From Hormiphora californensis (Eukaryota; Ctenophora; Tentaculata; Cydippida; Pleurobrachiidae), in the NCBI GenBank assembly GCA_020137815.1, contig CM035361.1, positions 797,524-861,523 of the forward strand: a DNA stretch of 64,000 nt, in the 5' to 3' direction. The translations under genes and the position numbers were made by a program. Numbering within the stretch: position 1 is the first letter of the stretch; every line of letters begins with the position of its first letter. The notes beneath the pieces are model-generated. The model made no database searches. It was not told the origin of the DNA and worked only from the letters and a program-made list of their open reading frames with translations. Positions 11,090 through 22,400 of this stretch are shown here, piece by piece.

Positions 11090-12242
11090 CAGTAGTAACT
11101 TCATGTCCTGTGGAATTATCATCTGAGTCATCTGAATCATCATCTGATGTGATTTTCTCAAAAACGTTAACCTCCGCTATGTTCATGGCGATAACGGCAA
11201 CTCCGGCAGTATTCTTGTCACCATTCGCAACCTCAAAATCCTTCAGTATCACTCCCATTACTTTCTGCGTTATCTTGTCGCTGGATACCCGGTATGTCTG
11301 GTCTTTAACTGAGGTTGCATCTGGTCGGGTCTCGTTGATCCACCCACAAGTGGTGGTGGTGGTTCCATCGATTATTAAAGAGACCTTTGTGCCGATCATT
11401 CTATTGCTGGCTCTAACTTGGTTGTTCATCGCCCAATTATCACCCTCCATTGCAATCCTGAGAGATCAGGAAGATAAAGCGAAACATAACACGGTCGCTT
11501 GTAGTGGGAATACTGTAATGGAAAACGGAGACACTGTATGAAGACGCGCAACCGCGTCCAATCGGCGCGGTAGTACGTGCTGACCACAAAGTACTTTAAC
11601 AGATTGTTGACAAAAGCACTCGCGCGTTACGCGCAGATTACTGTATTCTGCGTTACAGTATTTTCACTGCAAGCAGCACTGTTATGATAATGCTGTAATT
11701 GCAATGCCTGACCAGTCATATCGCCCCGAGAAACTTTTTGTTTGAGTGATATAATTATGTTTATAATTACCTGCTTACAACCTCGACATAGAGAACTTTG
11801 GTGGGTTCAGCAAAGTACAGTTTAATCCATTCAACGTCTTTTTTGCCTTTTGATTGGTAAAACGTGGACAGAATGCCGTCAAACGCCATAGTAACGTGAA
11901 AATCCTACAACATACATTTATCAGGGCCTAATAAAGTCATTACATCTTTTGAAAAATGCTTCGCCTACAGATAATCTAACTTGTTATGTTCTAACCCTCC
12001 CTTTACGTTTGTGCGGGCACGAAACACAGTCTTTAGCTTGGCAAAATCTAACAACATGCATGGCTTCAGGAGCTTAGCACAATGTATCAAAAAATATTAT
12101 GAGGAACACTTACCTGATTTTTCATCGTTCTGGAACTGCCACTGGTTATGGTGACATGTTTAGCGTCTCCTGTGACATCACCATTCGAAGCATGATAGTA
12201 CACCAGCAGAAGGAGAATACTCAATACTCGATATTCCAACAT
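11090..12242 (-). CDS. Fucolectin/discoidin-like secreted protein C (3' end open)
   Basis: Exons 12114-12242, 11771-11904 and 11090-11457 agree in phase (129+134+368 bp). ATG 12242 opens a signal peptide (MLEYRVLSILLLLVYYHASN). Domain landmarks: MAFDGILSTFYQS, EWIKLYFAEP, VLYVEVVSR, NRMIGTKVSLI, TTTCGWINETRPDATSV, QTYRVSSDK, KVMGVIL and AMNIAEVNVFE. The second conserved Cys of copy B (VTC) is Ser here (VSS), so one disulphide is lost. The tail is very acidic (DDDSDDSDDNS). A candidate continuation exon lies at 10907-10942 (36 bp, phase 1 in and out), weakly supported. Strong similarity to copy B in exon 3 shows recent tandem duplication. Confidence 0.7.
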
Positions 12243-12321
12243 AACTAAAGGGGGTGAAAATTCATAACTAAGTTCCAATTTACTAGAACTATTGGAATTA
12301 TATCAATCAGGAGAGAGAAAA

Positions 12322-15300
12322 TAGTAGAGTCGATAACTACATCGACCTCTCCCAATTGTTCCAGTTTTTGTCACATCTGTTTGGAGCCTCGGCACGACCT
12401 CTAAACAGGTGTTACTTTTTCACAAACTGTTTTCATCTTGGTGTAATCAGCAGTTGAAATGTTGCTAATCATAACAAAAACCTGACTAAATTTTTTCAAC
12501 TTGGGGTAAAACCATGGGTGTCAAAAGTTAGCTCTAGGTCCCCTGAGTAACCATCCGGAGACTCCAAGAGATATTTCAAGCCGTTCTCCTGTAATCATTA
12601 ATCCCGGTAGAGCACATATTTGAGTATGGACGTACGTGCAATTGCCTACAACCTCAACTTTAAGGGTACACCTCGGCAAAATTTTTGTCGAGTGCCCGCT
12701 TAGCTCTCCATATGGGGTTGTAGGGCATACCAAGCCGACCTCAAATATGCAATTTTAGCCCTTAACTCGAATTCATATTTTTGCTACAGCCCCTCAAAGT
12801 TTGACCCTAAAAACCGGTTTTTAAGGTCCCTAAATTTTATTTTTAGGGCTAGAAAGCTGAAAATTTAGGGATTCATAGAGGATACCAAGGTGTATAGCTC
12901 AAACAGAAATTTTTTGAAATGGAGCTCAATTTTTTGTCTGAGACTATTTTACTTTTTTTGACTTTGAGGCCATATTTGGACATGTTCCTATGGACCGTTA
13001 AGGCTAAAAATTGGATATTTGGTGCTCCTAACAATTGTCAAAGTAGCCACAAATTTTCAGGAGGTCCGAATTTGAAATGTGACCTACAGGTTTCTTTTTG
13101 TAAAGCACAAATTTCAGGAAAACTTAAAATGGCTATATCTCAAAAACGGTAGGTCCTAGCGATCTAATTTTGTGCTAAATCGATTCAGCGGGTCCGATTT
13201 TGGGGGGGTCGTCTCGTAGACATTTTGCTCTAAGTCTAACCGTTTTTTCAGAAATCGTATTTTAAGGTTTGTACATGTTTAGCAGAAATGCTTCTAGCTA
13301 GAGCTAAACATGTTCAAATCTTAAAATACGATTTCTGAAAAAACGGTTAGACTTAGAGCAAAATGTCTAAGAGACGACCCCCCCAAAATCGGACCCGCTG
13401 AATCGATTTAGCACAAAATTAGATCGCTAGGACCTACCGTTTTTGAGATATAGCCATTTTAAGTTTTCCTAAAATATGTGCTTTACAAAAAGAAACCTGT
13501 AGGCCACATTTCAAATTCGGACCTCCTGAAAATTTGTGGCTACTTTGACAATTGTTAGGAGCACCAAATATCCAATTTTTAGCCTTAACGGTCCATAGGA
13601 ACATGTCCAAATATGGCCTCAAAGTCAAAAAAAGTAAAATAGTCTCAGACAAAAAATTGAGCTCCATTTCAAAAAATTTCTGTTTGAGCTATACACCTTG
13701 GTATCCTCTATGAATCCCTAAATTTTCAGCTTTCTAGCCCTAAAAATAAAATTTAGGGACCTTAAAAACCGGTTTTTAGGGTCAAACTTTGAGGGGCTGT
13801 AGCAAAAATATGAATTCGAGTTAAGGGCTAAAATTGCATATTTGAGGTCGGCTTGGTATGCCCTACAACCCCATATTGAGAGCTAAGCGGGCACTCGACA
13901 AAAATTTTGCCGAGGTGTACCCTTAATGTATAACGTTAATGTGCGTCTCTCTCTTTTCTCCCCCTTGAGAAAGAGTTATCTCGCGCGGCGCAATCGCACG
14001 TGCGGTTTTTCCAGAGAGAGTGAGAGACATACAATAACATGTAAACAGCCTGCCAGCGCTCACGTACGTCCGCATTGTATTTTTTTCTCCACCGGGATTA
14101 ATGATTACGGGAGAACGGCTTGAAATATCTCTTAGAGTCTCCGGATGGTTACTCAGGGGACCTAGACCTAACTTTTGACACCCATGGTTTTACCCCAAGT
14201 TGAAAAAATTTAGTCAGGTTTTTGTTATGACTAGCGCACCCATTGGGTGCGCCTCAAGTAAGGGCTTTTTGATATCCCACCCGGCTTCGCCGGGTGGTTC
14301 TTTTTGCCCCTTTAAGGGTACGCTAACCAAAATTTTTTTTCGAGTGCAGGGAAATCTCTCACCGTAGGGTTGTAGGCCATGCCAAGGAGACCTCAAATAT
14401 GCAATTTGAGCTCTCAAGTCGAATTCATATTTTTGCTACAGCTGCTTGAAAAATGAACTGAAAATAAGTTTTTGGCATCTCAAAAATTTTTTTTTAAAGA
14501 TAGGAGCATGAAAATTTGGGGATTTGAAGAGGACATGAAGGTGAATAACCACAAAAAATTTTTTTGCAATCTGAGCTGATTTCCGGTCCTGAGATGGATT
14601 TCTTTTTTTCCACTTTAACGCCCTATTTGGCAAAGTTCCGAAAACATGTGAAAGCTGTAAATTGGTGAAAAGTTGCGTCTAACGATTATCTAAGTGGCCA
14701 TAAATTTTGGGCGTGTCCTTATTTGAGACAAGCTGTACAGAGTTTTTTTTGTGAAAGCCGTCATTTCAGAAATAAATAAATTCCCTGTATCTCAAAAACG
14801 GCTGATTGTAGAGACCTGAGACTATGCTTAAACGATTCAGAAGGTCCGATTTTGGGGGGGTCTTCTGAGAGACATTTTGCTCCTACTTCAACCGTTTTTG
14901 CTGTAATTGCGAAAAACAAATTCTATGAAAAGGGCAAAAGCTAAACTCCAATATCCTGTAATTAGGGAATTTTGGCTGAGAAAGGACCGAAACTATGGAA
15001 AAATGTGTAACAAGCTAATTCCTTCACTATTTGGTCCATATGGGTCCCTATAATCACCAAAAACAAAATCACAGAAAATCCACGATGGCGAAGATGGGTT
15101 TTTGTTTTTCGCAATTACAGCAAAAACGGTTGAAGAAGGAGCAAAATGTCTCTCAGAAGACCCCCCCCCCAAAATCGGACCTTCTGAATCGTTTAAGCAT
15201 AGTCTCAGGTCTCTACAATCAGCCGTTTTTGAGATACAGGGAATTTATTTATTTCTGAAATGACGGCTTTCACAAAAAAAACTCTGTACAGCTTGTCTCA

Positions 15301-16084
15301 AATAAGGACACGCCCAAAATTTATGGCCACTTAGATAATCGTTAGACGCAACTTTTCACCAATTTACAGCTTTCACATGTTTTCGGAACTTTGCCAAATA
15401 GGGCGTTAAAGTGGAAAAAAAGAAATCCATCTCAGGACCGGAAATCAGCTCAGATTGCAAAAAATTTTTTTGTGGTTATTCACCTTCATGTCCTCTTCAA
15501 ATCCCCAAATTTTCATGCTCCTATCTTTAAAAAACATTTTTTGAGATGCCAAAAACTTATTTTCAGTTCATTTTTCAAGCAGCTGTAGCAAAAATATGAA
15601 TTCGACTTGAGAGCTCAAATTGCATATTTGAGGTCTCCTTGGCATGGCCTACAACCCTACGGTGAGAGATTTCCCTGCACTCGAAAAAATTTTTTGGTTA
15701 GCGTACCCTTAAACGTCAATAACACGGTTGCCATGGCAACTGAATTGGTAACTATGGGGACTGAATTGTTAAATGTCATTCGAAAATATTAACAAACTTT
15801 CATTGGAAGTTCCAAAAGTGTGAACAGCAGCTTTACAGCTTTGGTCATATGAAGTGTTTTATGAAGGAGCAGTCTGTCGCTTAGATACCGCCTAACGAAC
15901 GACCATCACGACGTTCATCTCCAAATTATAATATAGATTAGCAACATTTCAACTGCTGATTACACCAAGATGAAAACAGTTTGTGAAAAAGTAACACCTG
16001 TTTAGAGGTCGTGTCGAGGCTCCAAACAGATGTGACAAAAACTGAAACAATTGGGAGAGGTCGATGTAGTTATCGACTCTACTA
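12322..16084. mobile_element. Large nested foldback element (outer palindrome)
   Basis: The outer ends TAGTAGAGTCGATAACTACA (12322) and its reverse complement (to 16084) continue as inverted arms. The left arm runs 12322-13290. The right arm runs 13290-~14225 and resumes at 15930-16084. The arm centre is near 13290, with GATTTTGGGGGGGTCGTCTC / its inverse on both sides. The right arm is interrupted twice: by ~165 bp of unrelated sequence at ~13928-14092 and by a second palindrome at 14228-15822. Two paired open frames (12919-13152 plus, 13434-13667 minus) are mirror copies with no known domain. No transposase was seen. Confidence 0.85.
14228..15822. mobile_element. Second kilobase palindrome inserted in the first
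   Basis: Arms of about 600-700 bp meet near 15000, with GATTTTGGGGGGGTCTTCTGAGAGACATTTTGCTC at ~14848 and its inverse at ~15130. This central motif is shared in diverged form with the outer palindrome, so the two are relatives. The left end has a GCGCACCCATTGGGTGCGC hairpin and a GGCTTCGCC hairpin. The right end runs to TGGAAGTTCCAAAAGTGTG, matching bases 1-46 inverted. Confidence 0.8.
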
Positions 16085-16997
16085 AAAGGATGGGCACGGT
16101 TAAAGAAACACATACAAGTAAAATATAGCAGAGGATGTAAAACACGCGAGATGCCCGCGGGTGGGGTAATGGTATTGATCGCAGAGAGATATAGATAGAT
16201 AGCGAGAGAGATAGACTCCCTCCCTCTCTTGTTCCCTCTCTTGCTCTATCAGCCCATGTCTTGATAAGAGAGACAGACAGACAGCCTAGCAAGCATTTAA
16301 CCCATCGCTATATTTTCCTCTCTGTGTCTGATCCTCTCTTCTATGGCGTTGCCTATTTTCCTCTCTGTGTCTCTATCCTCTATCTCTCTCTCCTCCTCTT
16401 CTCTCTCTATCTATTATCTCTCTATCTATGGCTGTTGCCTATGCTCTATCTCTCATCTCTCTCTCTCTCTCTCTCATCTCTATCCTCTCTCCTCCTTCTT
16501 CTATCCTTTATATATCTCCTTCTCCATTCCATCTATCGCTTTCGCTCTCTCTCTCTCTGCTCCTCTACGAGCTCTCTCGTCTATCTCTCTTTATCTCTCT
16601 CTCGCAGTTCCATCTTATCTCCCCTTTTATATCCCAGTATCCTCTAGCCTATCATGGCGCGCCGTGTCACATTAATGAGGTGATCATCCTAGGTTCTACT
16701 GTTCCAACTAAAAAGAACGAAGAAGTTCTTCAGGGGAAAAATGGTTTATTGCCGCAATATATTAAAATTTAAGGACCGGGAAGTGTGCTACAAATCTACC
16801 TCTCAGAATACCACCATCCATCGTAGTATCGTACCCACTCACAATCCTACAGTCTGATATTTCTTGAATCTTATACCTCCCGTCCTTTCAGGTTGGGTGA
16901 ACTGCTCTGACTGTCCTCGATTGGTCCGCTGCTCCTCCCCTTACAAATCCTCTTCCTGTCCCGGAACAATCACATCACAACGATCACCTGCGATCAG
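16085..16997. other. Pyrimidine-rich non-coding stretch
   Basis: A CTCTCT/CTATC low-complexity tract fills ~16180-16630. The long open frames over it are compositional. The last ~100 bp precede the first TECPR2 exon seen; AG at 16996-16997 is the only in-frame acceptor, because the CAG at 16889-16891 would meet an in-frame stop. Confidence 0.6.
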
Positions 16998-19360
16998 GTC
17001 GAGGAGCCACCAGAGGAGGTGGAAACTAAATTAGTAGATGCATCGGAGGAGGCGGAAACTAAATTAGTGGATGAATCAGAGATAACTTTGATAGAAGAAC
17101 CAACATTGGAGCGTACTACTGGACCAGCATCTACAGCTGGACCAATACTGAACTCTACTGGACTTTATCAGCCAGCTAGCGAAACAATAGAAGAATCTGG
17201 TGAAGAGGTCGAGATAGAGGATACTAAAGTGGGGCCAGATGCTATCCCTGTAGCAGATGAAAACGTTAATAGGGTCATTGAAGAAGATCCTATAACAGAT
17301 TCCAGCCTACAATCACCGCACGACCCCAGGATATCGCTTTTAGGCCCTGCCGGCCCGCCTCCCATTCAAAGTGAAGAAACAACAACACGTGATGTTGCAG
17401 AAGGAAGGAAAAGCCGTCAGATCAAGTCGTCAGGTGATTCGACAGCTAGTAAAGATTCCACCCTTGATGAACGGACACTAGAGGACGGTCAACTGCAAGC
17501 GACGCTCGACAACACAATGATATTAGCTGATAACGACTGTAAAGCAATGACCCCTGACATAAATATAGACAAGCGGGTATACCCTGATTCTGGACAACTA
17601 TATGGTTTAGTGGCTAATGGCGGTGACAACGGGAAAGCGCTTTTGGTGGAGGGTAAGGAGCCGTCTCTCTCCGATGATTCTGGTCATTTTGATCAATCAA
17701 GTGATGCTGTAAATGGGAGTATTGATCCTCGACCAACTACACTCGAAATTAACTCGCCTCAAAACATAGATACTGTGACGACAACACCCTTGGGCAATTA
17801 TACGGATCCTGGAACGACGAGACCCTTGGACAATACGGATCCTGGAACGACACCCTTGAACAATACCGATCCTGTACAACCGGTGGTAGCGATAACACCT
17901 GTGGATGTGGAGATAAATGAAATGACGCCTATAAAAACAAGGTAACTAATAATACAATTAACCTTAAAAACTTCTGTTGTTTTTAATTTGTATAATAATA
18001 CAATTAGTTAATTGGTTTGTTTTTTGTTTATTTGTGGTTATTGCGTCTGGTGGATGACCTGCCCGAAAGTAGTAGAGGCCACACCGAACACGCTTATATT
18101 AGCGCCCCATTACATGGTAATAATGTAATAATGTAATTGGTAATTACCAACACTAATTAGTAATTAGTTTTGTGTTTCACCTCACACAAGGCACACCCTA
18201 TAAACTGGGTAAACCTAACAACAACAAAATGGGGGCTCAGTGTGGTTCAATAGTCTCCCAATCTGATTGGGATGTACTCAAACCTAAATTATCATGTGTG
18301 TGTGCGTGTGTGTGTGTTCGAAAGTGATCCTACTCAAAGTGTGCGTCTATAGACTCTAGTACACATCGTCCCCTACTTCACACACTATATTCTTTAGTAA
18401 CTTCTATCTTCTCTTGTTGTACTTGGACTAATGCAAGTTTACTACTTTTACGAGTAAGCCCCCATTTTGTTAGATCTAATCGACAGGTTCATTTTCAACG
18501 TCAGATTCCTTAAAACAACAACTCTCATTTCAATCTGCATATTTCCGAACCCTCGTGCTGTCTGTCACGTCATTTTTAAAAGAAAATGCGGTGTGAGCCA
18601 CACAACACCCACAACACATAACACCCACACAACACACACACAACACCCACATAACACCCACCCAAACACCACCCACACAATGCAACACCCACATAACACC
18701 CACACAATGCAGCACCCACACGACTCCCACTGTGTGTAGCTCACACCGCATTTTATTTCAGAGCTCGATCTGTGATGGTGAGCCACACAACTATGCCACT
18801 GAACCCTCGCAGCAGGAACCGACCGAATCAGGAAATACTGGTCCCTGATTGGCTGATAACCAGTCACGTGACCTAAATAACGAGTTCTGATTGGTTGTTT
18901 ACTTGTTTCGGTCGGTTCCTGCCTCGCAGAGTGCGTTTTCTGTGACATCACTTACTCCCACTGAACAACCTATTTCAGCCCTGAGAAGACAGCTGTTGAT
19001 GAGCTAAGGGAGAATATTGGGAGGAAGTTAACCTCCCTCGCATTTCCGGTAGTTGGGGGTGGTGGTGGTGCAGGTACCTGCTACTGCTAAGCAACTCATT
19101 AGATCTGATACTAACCTTCCAATATATGAGGTAGAGAGCTGTTTGCAACTTGTTTTAGTTTTGATTTTATTCTCGCGTGTGAGCCTGAACTGTTCAGACT
19201 CAGCGAGAGGTAAGGGGTGTTGCTCAGTGTGCTCAATGTTCCTCGATTTGTTGCTTCGTAATCATGAACTTTGATCTCATGAAAGGGGGAAAAAGAAAAA
19301 ATCTAATTGACCCCCCTTGAGAGAGCGAGAGGAGAGGGAGAGAGAGAGGAGAGGAGAGAG

Positions 19361-19444
<84 letters not shown>

Positions 19445-22400
19445 AGATAGAGAGAGACTAATCTGAGAGAATAGAGATAGAGAGGAGACCTCGCTCTACT
19501 CTCTCTCTCTCTCTCTATCTATCTCTCTCTCTATCTCTCTCTCTCTCTCTCTCTATCTCTTCTCTCTCTCTCTCTCCTCTCTCATCTCTCTCTCCTCTCT
19601 CTCTCTCTCTCCCTCCCTTTCTTTCCCTCAGCCGGATAAGATCTCAATATCATCACAAGAAACAACTAACAGTAGTTGTAGTACCGCTCTTGAGGATGAG
19701 GACATGGACCCCATTGCTGTTCGAATTAGGAAAAAGAAAACACGTAGGTTTTATGTACTTGCTAGACCCTGTTTCACCGCACCAAATGTTAGAACATAAC
19801 AAGGTTTTACAAGTTAAGCGATGACATCACTGAGTTTTATACTTTTCAGCTTTCTTTACTTTAAAACCAGCTCTTTCATTCTACAAAGAGACATGTCAGA
19901 GATGTCTCAACTTAATTCCTTCCTCTCCTCAGGAGCACTAATTTCACCCTCCCTCCCCTCAGGAGCACTAATTTCACCCTTCCTCCCCTCAGGAGCACTA
20001 ATTTCACCCTTCCTCCCCTCAGGAGCACTAATTTCACCCTTCCTCCCCTCAGGAGCACTAATTTCACCCTTCCTCCCCTCAGGAGCACTAATTTCACCCT
20101 CCCTCCCCTCAGGAGCACTAATTTCACCCTTCCTCCCCTCAGGAGCACTAATTTCACCCATCCTCCCCTCAGGAGCACTAATTTCACCCTTCCTCCCCTC
20201 AGGAGCACTAATTTCACCCTTCCTCCCCTCAGGGGCACTAATTTCACCCATCCTCCCCTCAGGAGCACTAATTGCATCCTTCCTCCCCTCAGGAGCACTA
20301 ATTTCACCCTTCCTCCCCTCAGGAGCACTAATTTCACCCTTCCTCTCCCCTCAGGAGCACTAATTTCACCCTTCCTCCCCTCAGGAGCACTAATTGCATC
20401 CTTCCTCTCCCCTCAGGAGCTATAATTTCACCCTTCCTCTCCCCTCAGGAGCTATAATTTCACCCTTCCTCCCCTCAGGGGCACTAATTACACCCTTTCT
20501 CCCCTCAGGAGCACGACACAGATCTTCTCGACAACAGTCCCCGGCACGCAGCACTACCTCGCCCCACAGCGAGATGGACATCAGTAATCTAGTCCTGGAG
20601 GTAAAGTTAGGAGAGAAATGAGCGGGTGAGATCGTTTTTATCTAAGATGGAGCGAGAAAGAGATCAGATAGTACCTGGGTTTGCGAACGGCACAGGGGAA
20701 TATCACAAAGATATTTTCTACTACATGTTATCTCCTCTACCAGGTAGATGATCAGGGTATTGAAGAGCAGCAATCTGGGGACAGTTTAGAGGAGGGAAGG
20801 ACACTTGATTGCAGTTTTGATGGGGATGGTATACTAAACGTTCTCAGTACATTAGGTTAGTACGTCTTAGTCAAGACAATGGACAGCGTTGATTGTTTTA
20901 TAACTTGTGTGTTGGTCCTCAATGCCTTGATTCAGTGAGATAGTGGCAACTGGCAAGACTTGAGGTCATTGGTTGTGTTACATCTAGACAGTTGGCCTAT
21001 TATCATTACATGGCCTTGTTCACACCTGAATGCAACTTGGCCAAGTCACCGCGATAACCACATGAGACAGCATTGTTTGAATCGCGAACAAAAACAATAA
21101 AAAGTTTGCACCTCTGATCGTGATACTGGATCATGCCAAGAGGTATAGGTATATATCTAGTTAGCATGTCCTTGTGATATAGAAGTAAACTGTTGTGTGT
21201 AAACACTGCACCTCCGTCGAAAAGAGTCGACTGATCAAATCACAGAGAAAACTTTTACTTATCCAATAAAATAAAAGAAAACTTAACAAATCGTCATATC
21301 AATTTCATTTCAACGCAGATTTTAGTCATCGTCTTTATATTTCTACACCACAATTCTTGCCCAGATTTCGTGGTAATGTACCTTCTGATTGTACCCAATT
21401 TCTCTCGCGTACAACTAATCATATTGATCCCTCACCTTTGCTCATATATCTCTCGAATCTCATTTATATCGACTATTTATTTAGCCTACCCGGATTCTGT
21501 CATATCTTGATGGCGGTGTACCTGTTCCGGTAAGCACCCCTCACCCTCATCAACACCTCCAACCCTAGCCCCGTTACCATGGTTACCGTCGCCAGGAGAC
21601 CCATCACCCACCCACACTTCACCCAATCAAGGTACTGTAACATCAGCAGGGCCGCCATGTTACCACTATAATTACCAATCATCATAAAGTTTAACCAGAT
21701 GGTAATGTTGAGAGAGTTCGCCTTGAAACCGTATCTTCTATAACACAGCGACTCCTGGAGGTCCACCACCACAAACCGAGCAGCCATCGTGGATATTTGG
21801 ACACCGATACCAAGGAGGATCACCGCCAGGTAGGCCGTGTACGGGATGTAATCGAAGATAAGCCCGCTCGCTGGGTAAGGGAAGACAATATAAACGGAGA
21901 AGGCAACGAGGAAGCCTCCTAGCGTCATGAGTTCAGCGGGTCGGAGGAGGGTAGATTGTAGGGCCAGACCTGCTACATTTCCACCTATCAGAGTTGCTGT
22001 TAGCATCACAAATATGTAGCTGCTGCTTGTTGCTATGGAGATACCAAAAACTCCGAGGAGATAGGGAGCTAGGATTGCGGTGAGGCATCCAATGGTGAGT
22101 TCACATAACGCGAAGGATAGGTAGACTAGAGCACAGAGGGGTGTCAGGGGGTCAGAGGGGGAGGCAGCCACGTCTATAGATCCATCCTCCGAGGAAATGG
22201 AGGATTCTGTTGGGAGCTTATACACTGGTCCAGTTGTTTTCTAATTGAGTAAGGGATTTAGAATTACATGATACATAATTAATTGAACTGCTTAGACTTT
22301 CCAGCTTCATTGAATAACTTGAATTGTGCGGAGAGCGGACACAGTGTCAGGCGACTCAATGAATAACAAGATCACGGAAGAGTAGATAGGAATATATCTT

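Noticed and set aside
10918-11541. 207-aa plus-strand open frame
   Set aside because: It is the antisense shadow of the third exon of lectin-like gene C (11090-11457, minus), which has splice sites and domain motifs.
1-15822. Single giant 15.8-kb transposon bounded by CACACTTTTGGAACTTCC ends
   Set aside because: The termini are inverted copies, but the interior holds several independent elements and host-like genes, and both ends fit separate members of one repeat family; left as a possibility only.
16261-16772. Overlapping 110-130 aa open frames rich in Ser/Leu
   Set aside because: They lie in a CTCT/CTAT low-complexity tract in several frames at once; no splice context or conserved motif.
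16892-16997. Longer first TECPR2 exon starting at the CAG at 16889-16891
   Set aside because: The required frame meets TGA at 16908, so the acceptor at 16996-16997 was preferred, although its pyrimidine tract is distant.
19821-20363. 180-aa open frame of [10 protein letters not shown] repeats
   Set aside because: It is the 3'-splice-site minisatellite read through. It has no independent start context; discussed instead as possible exon extension.
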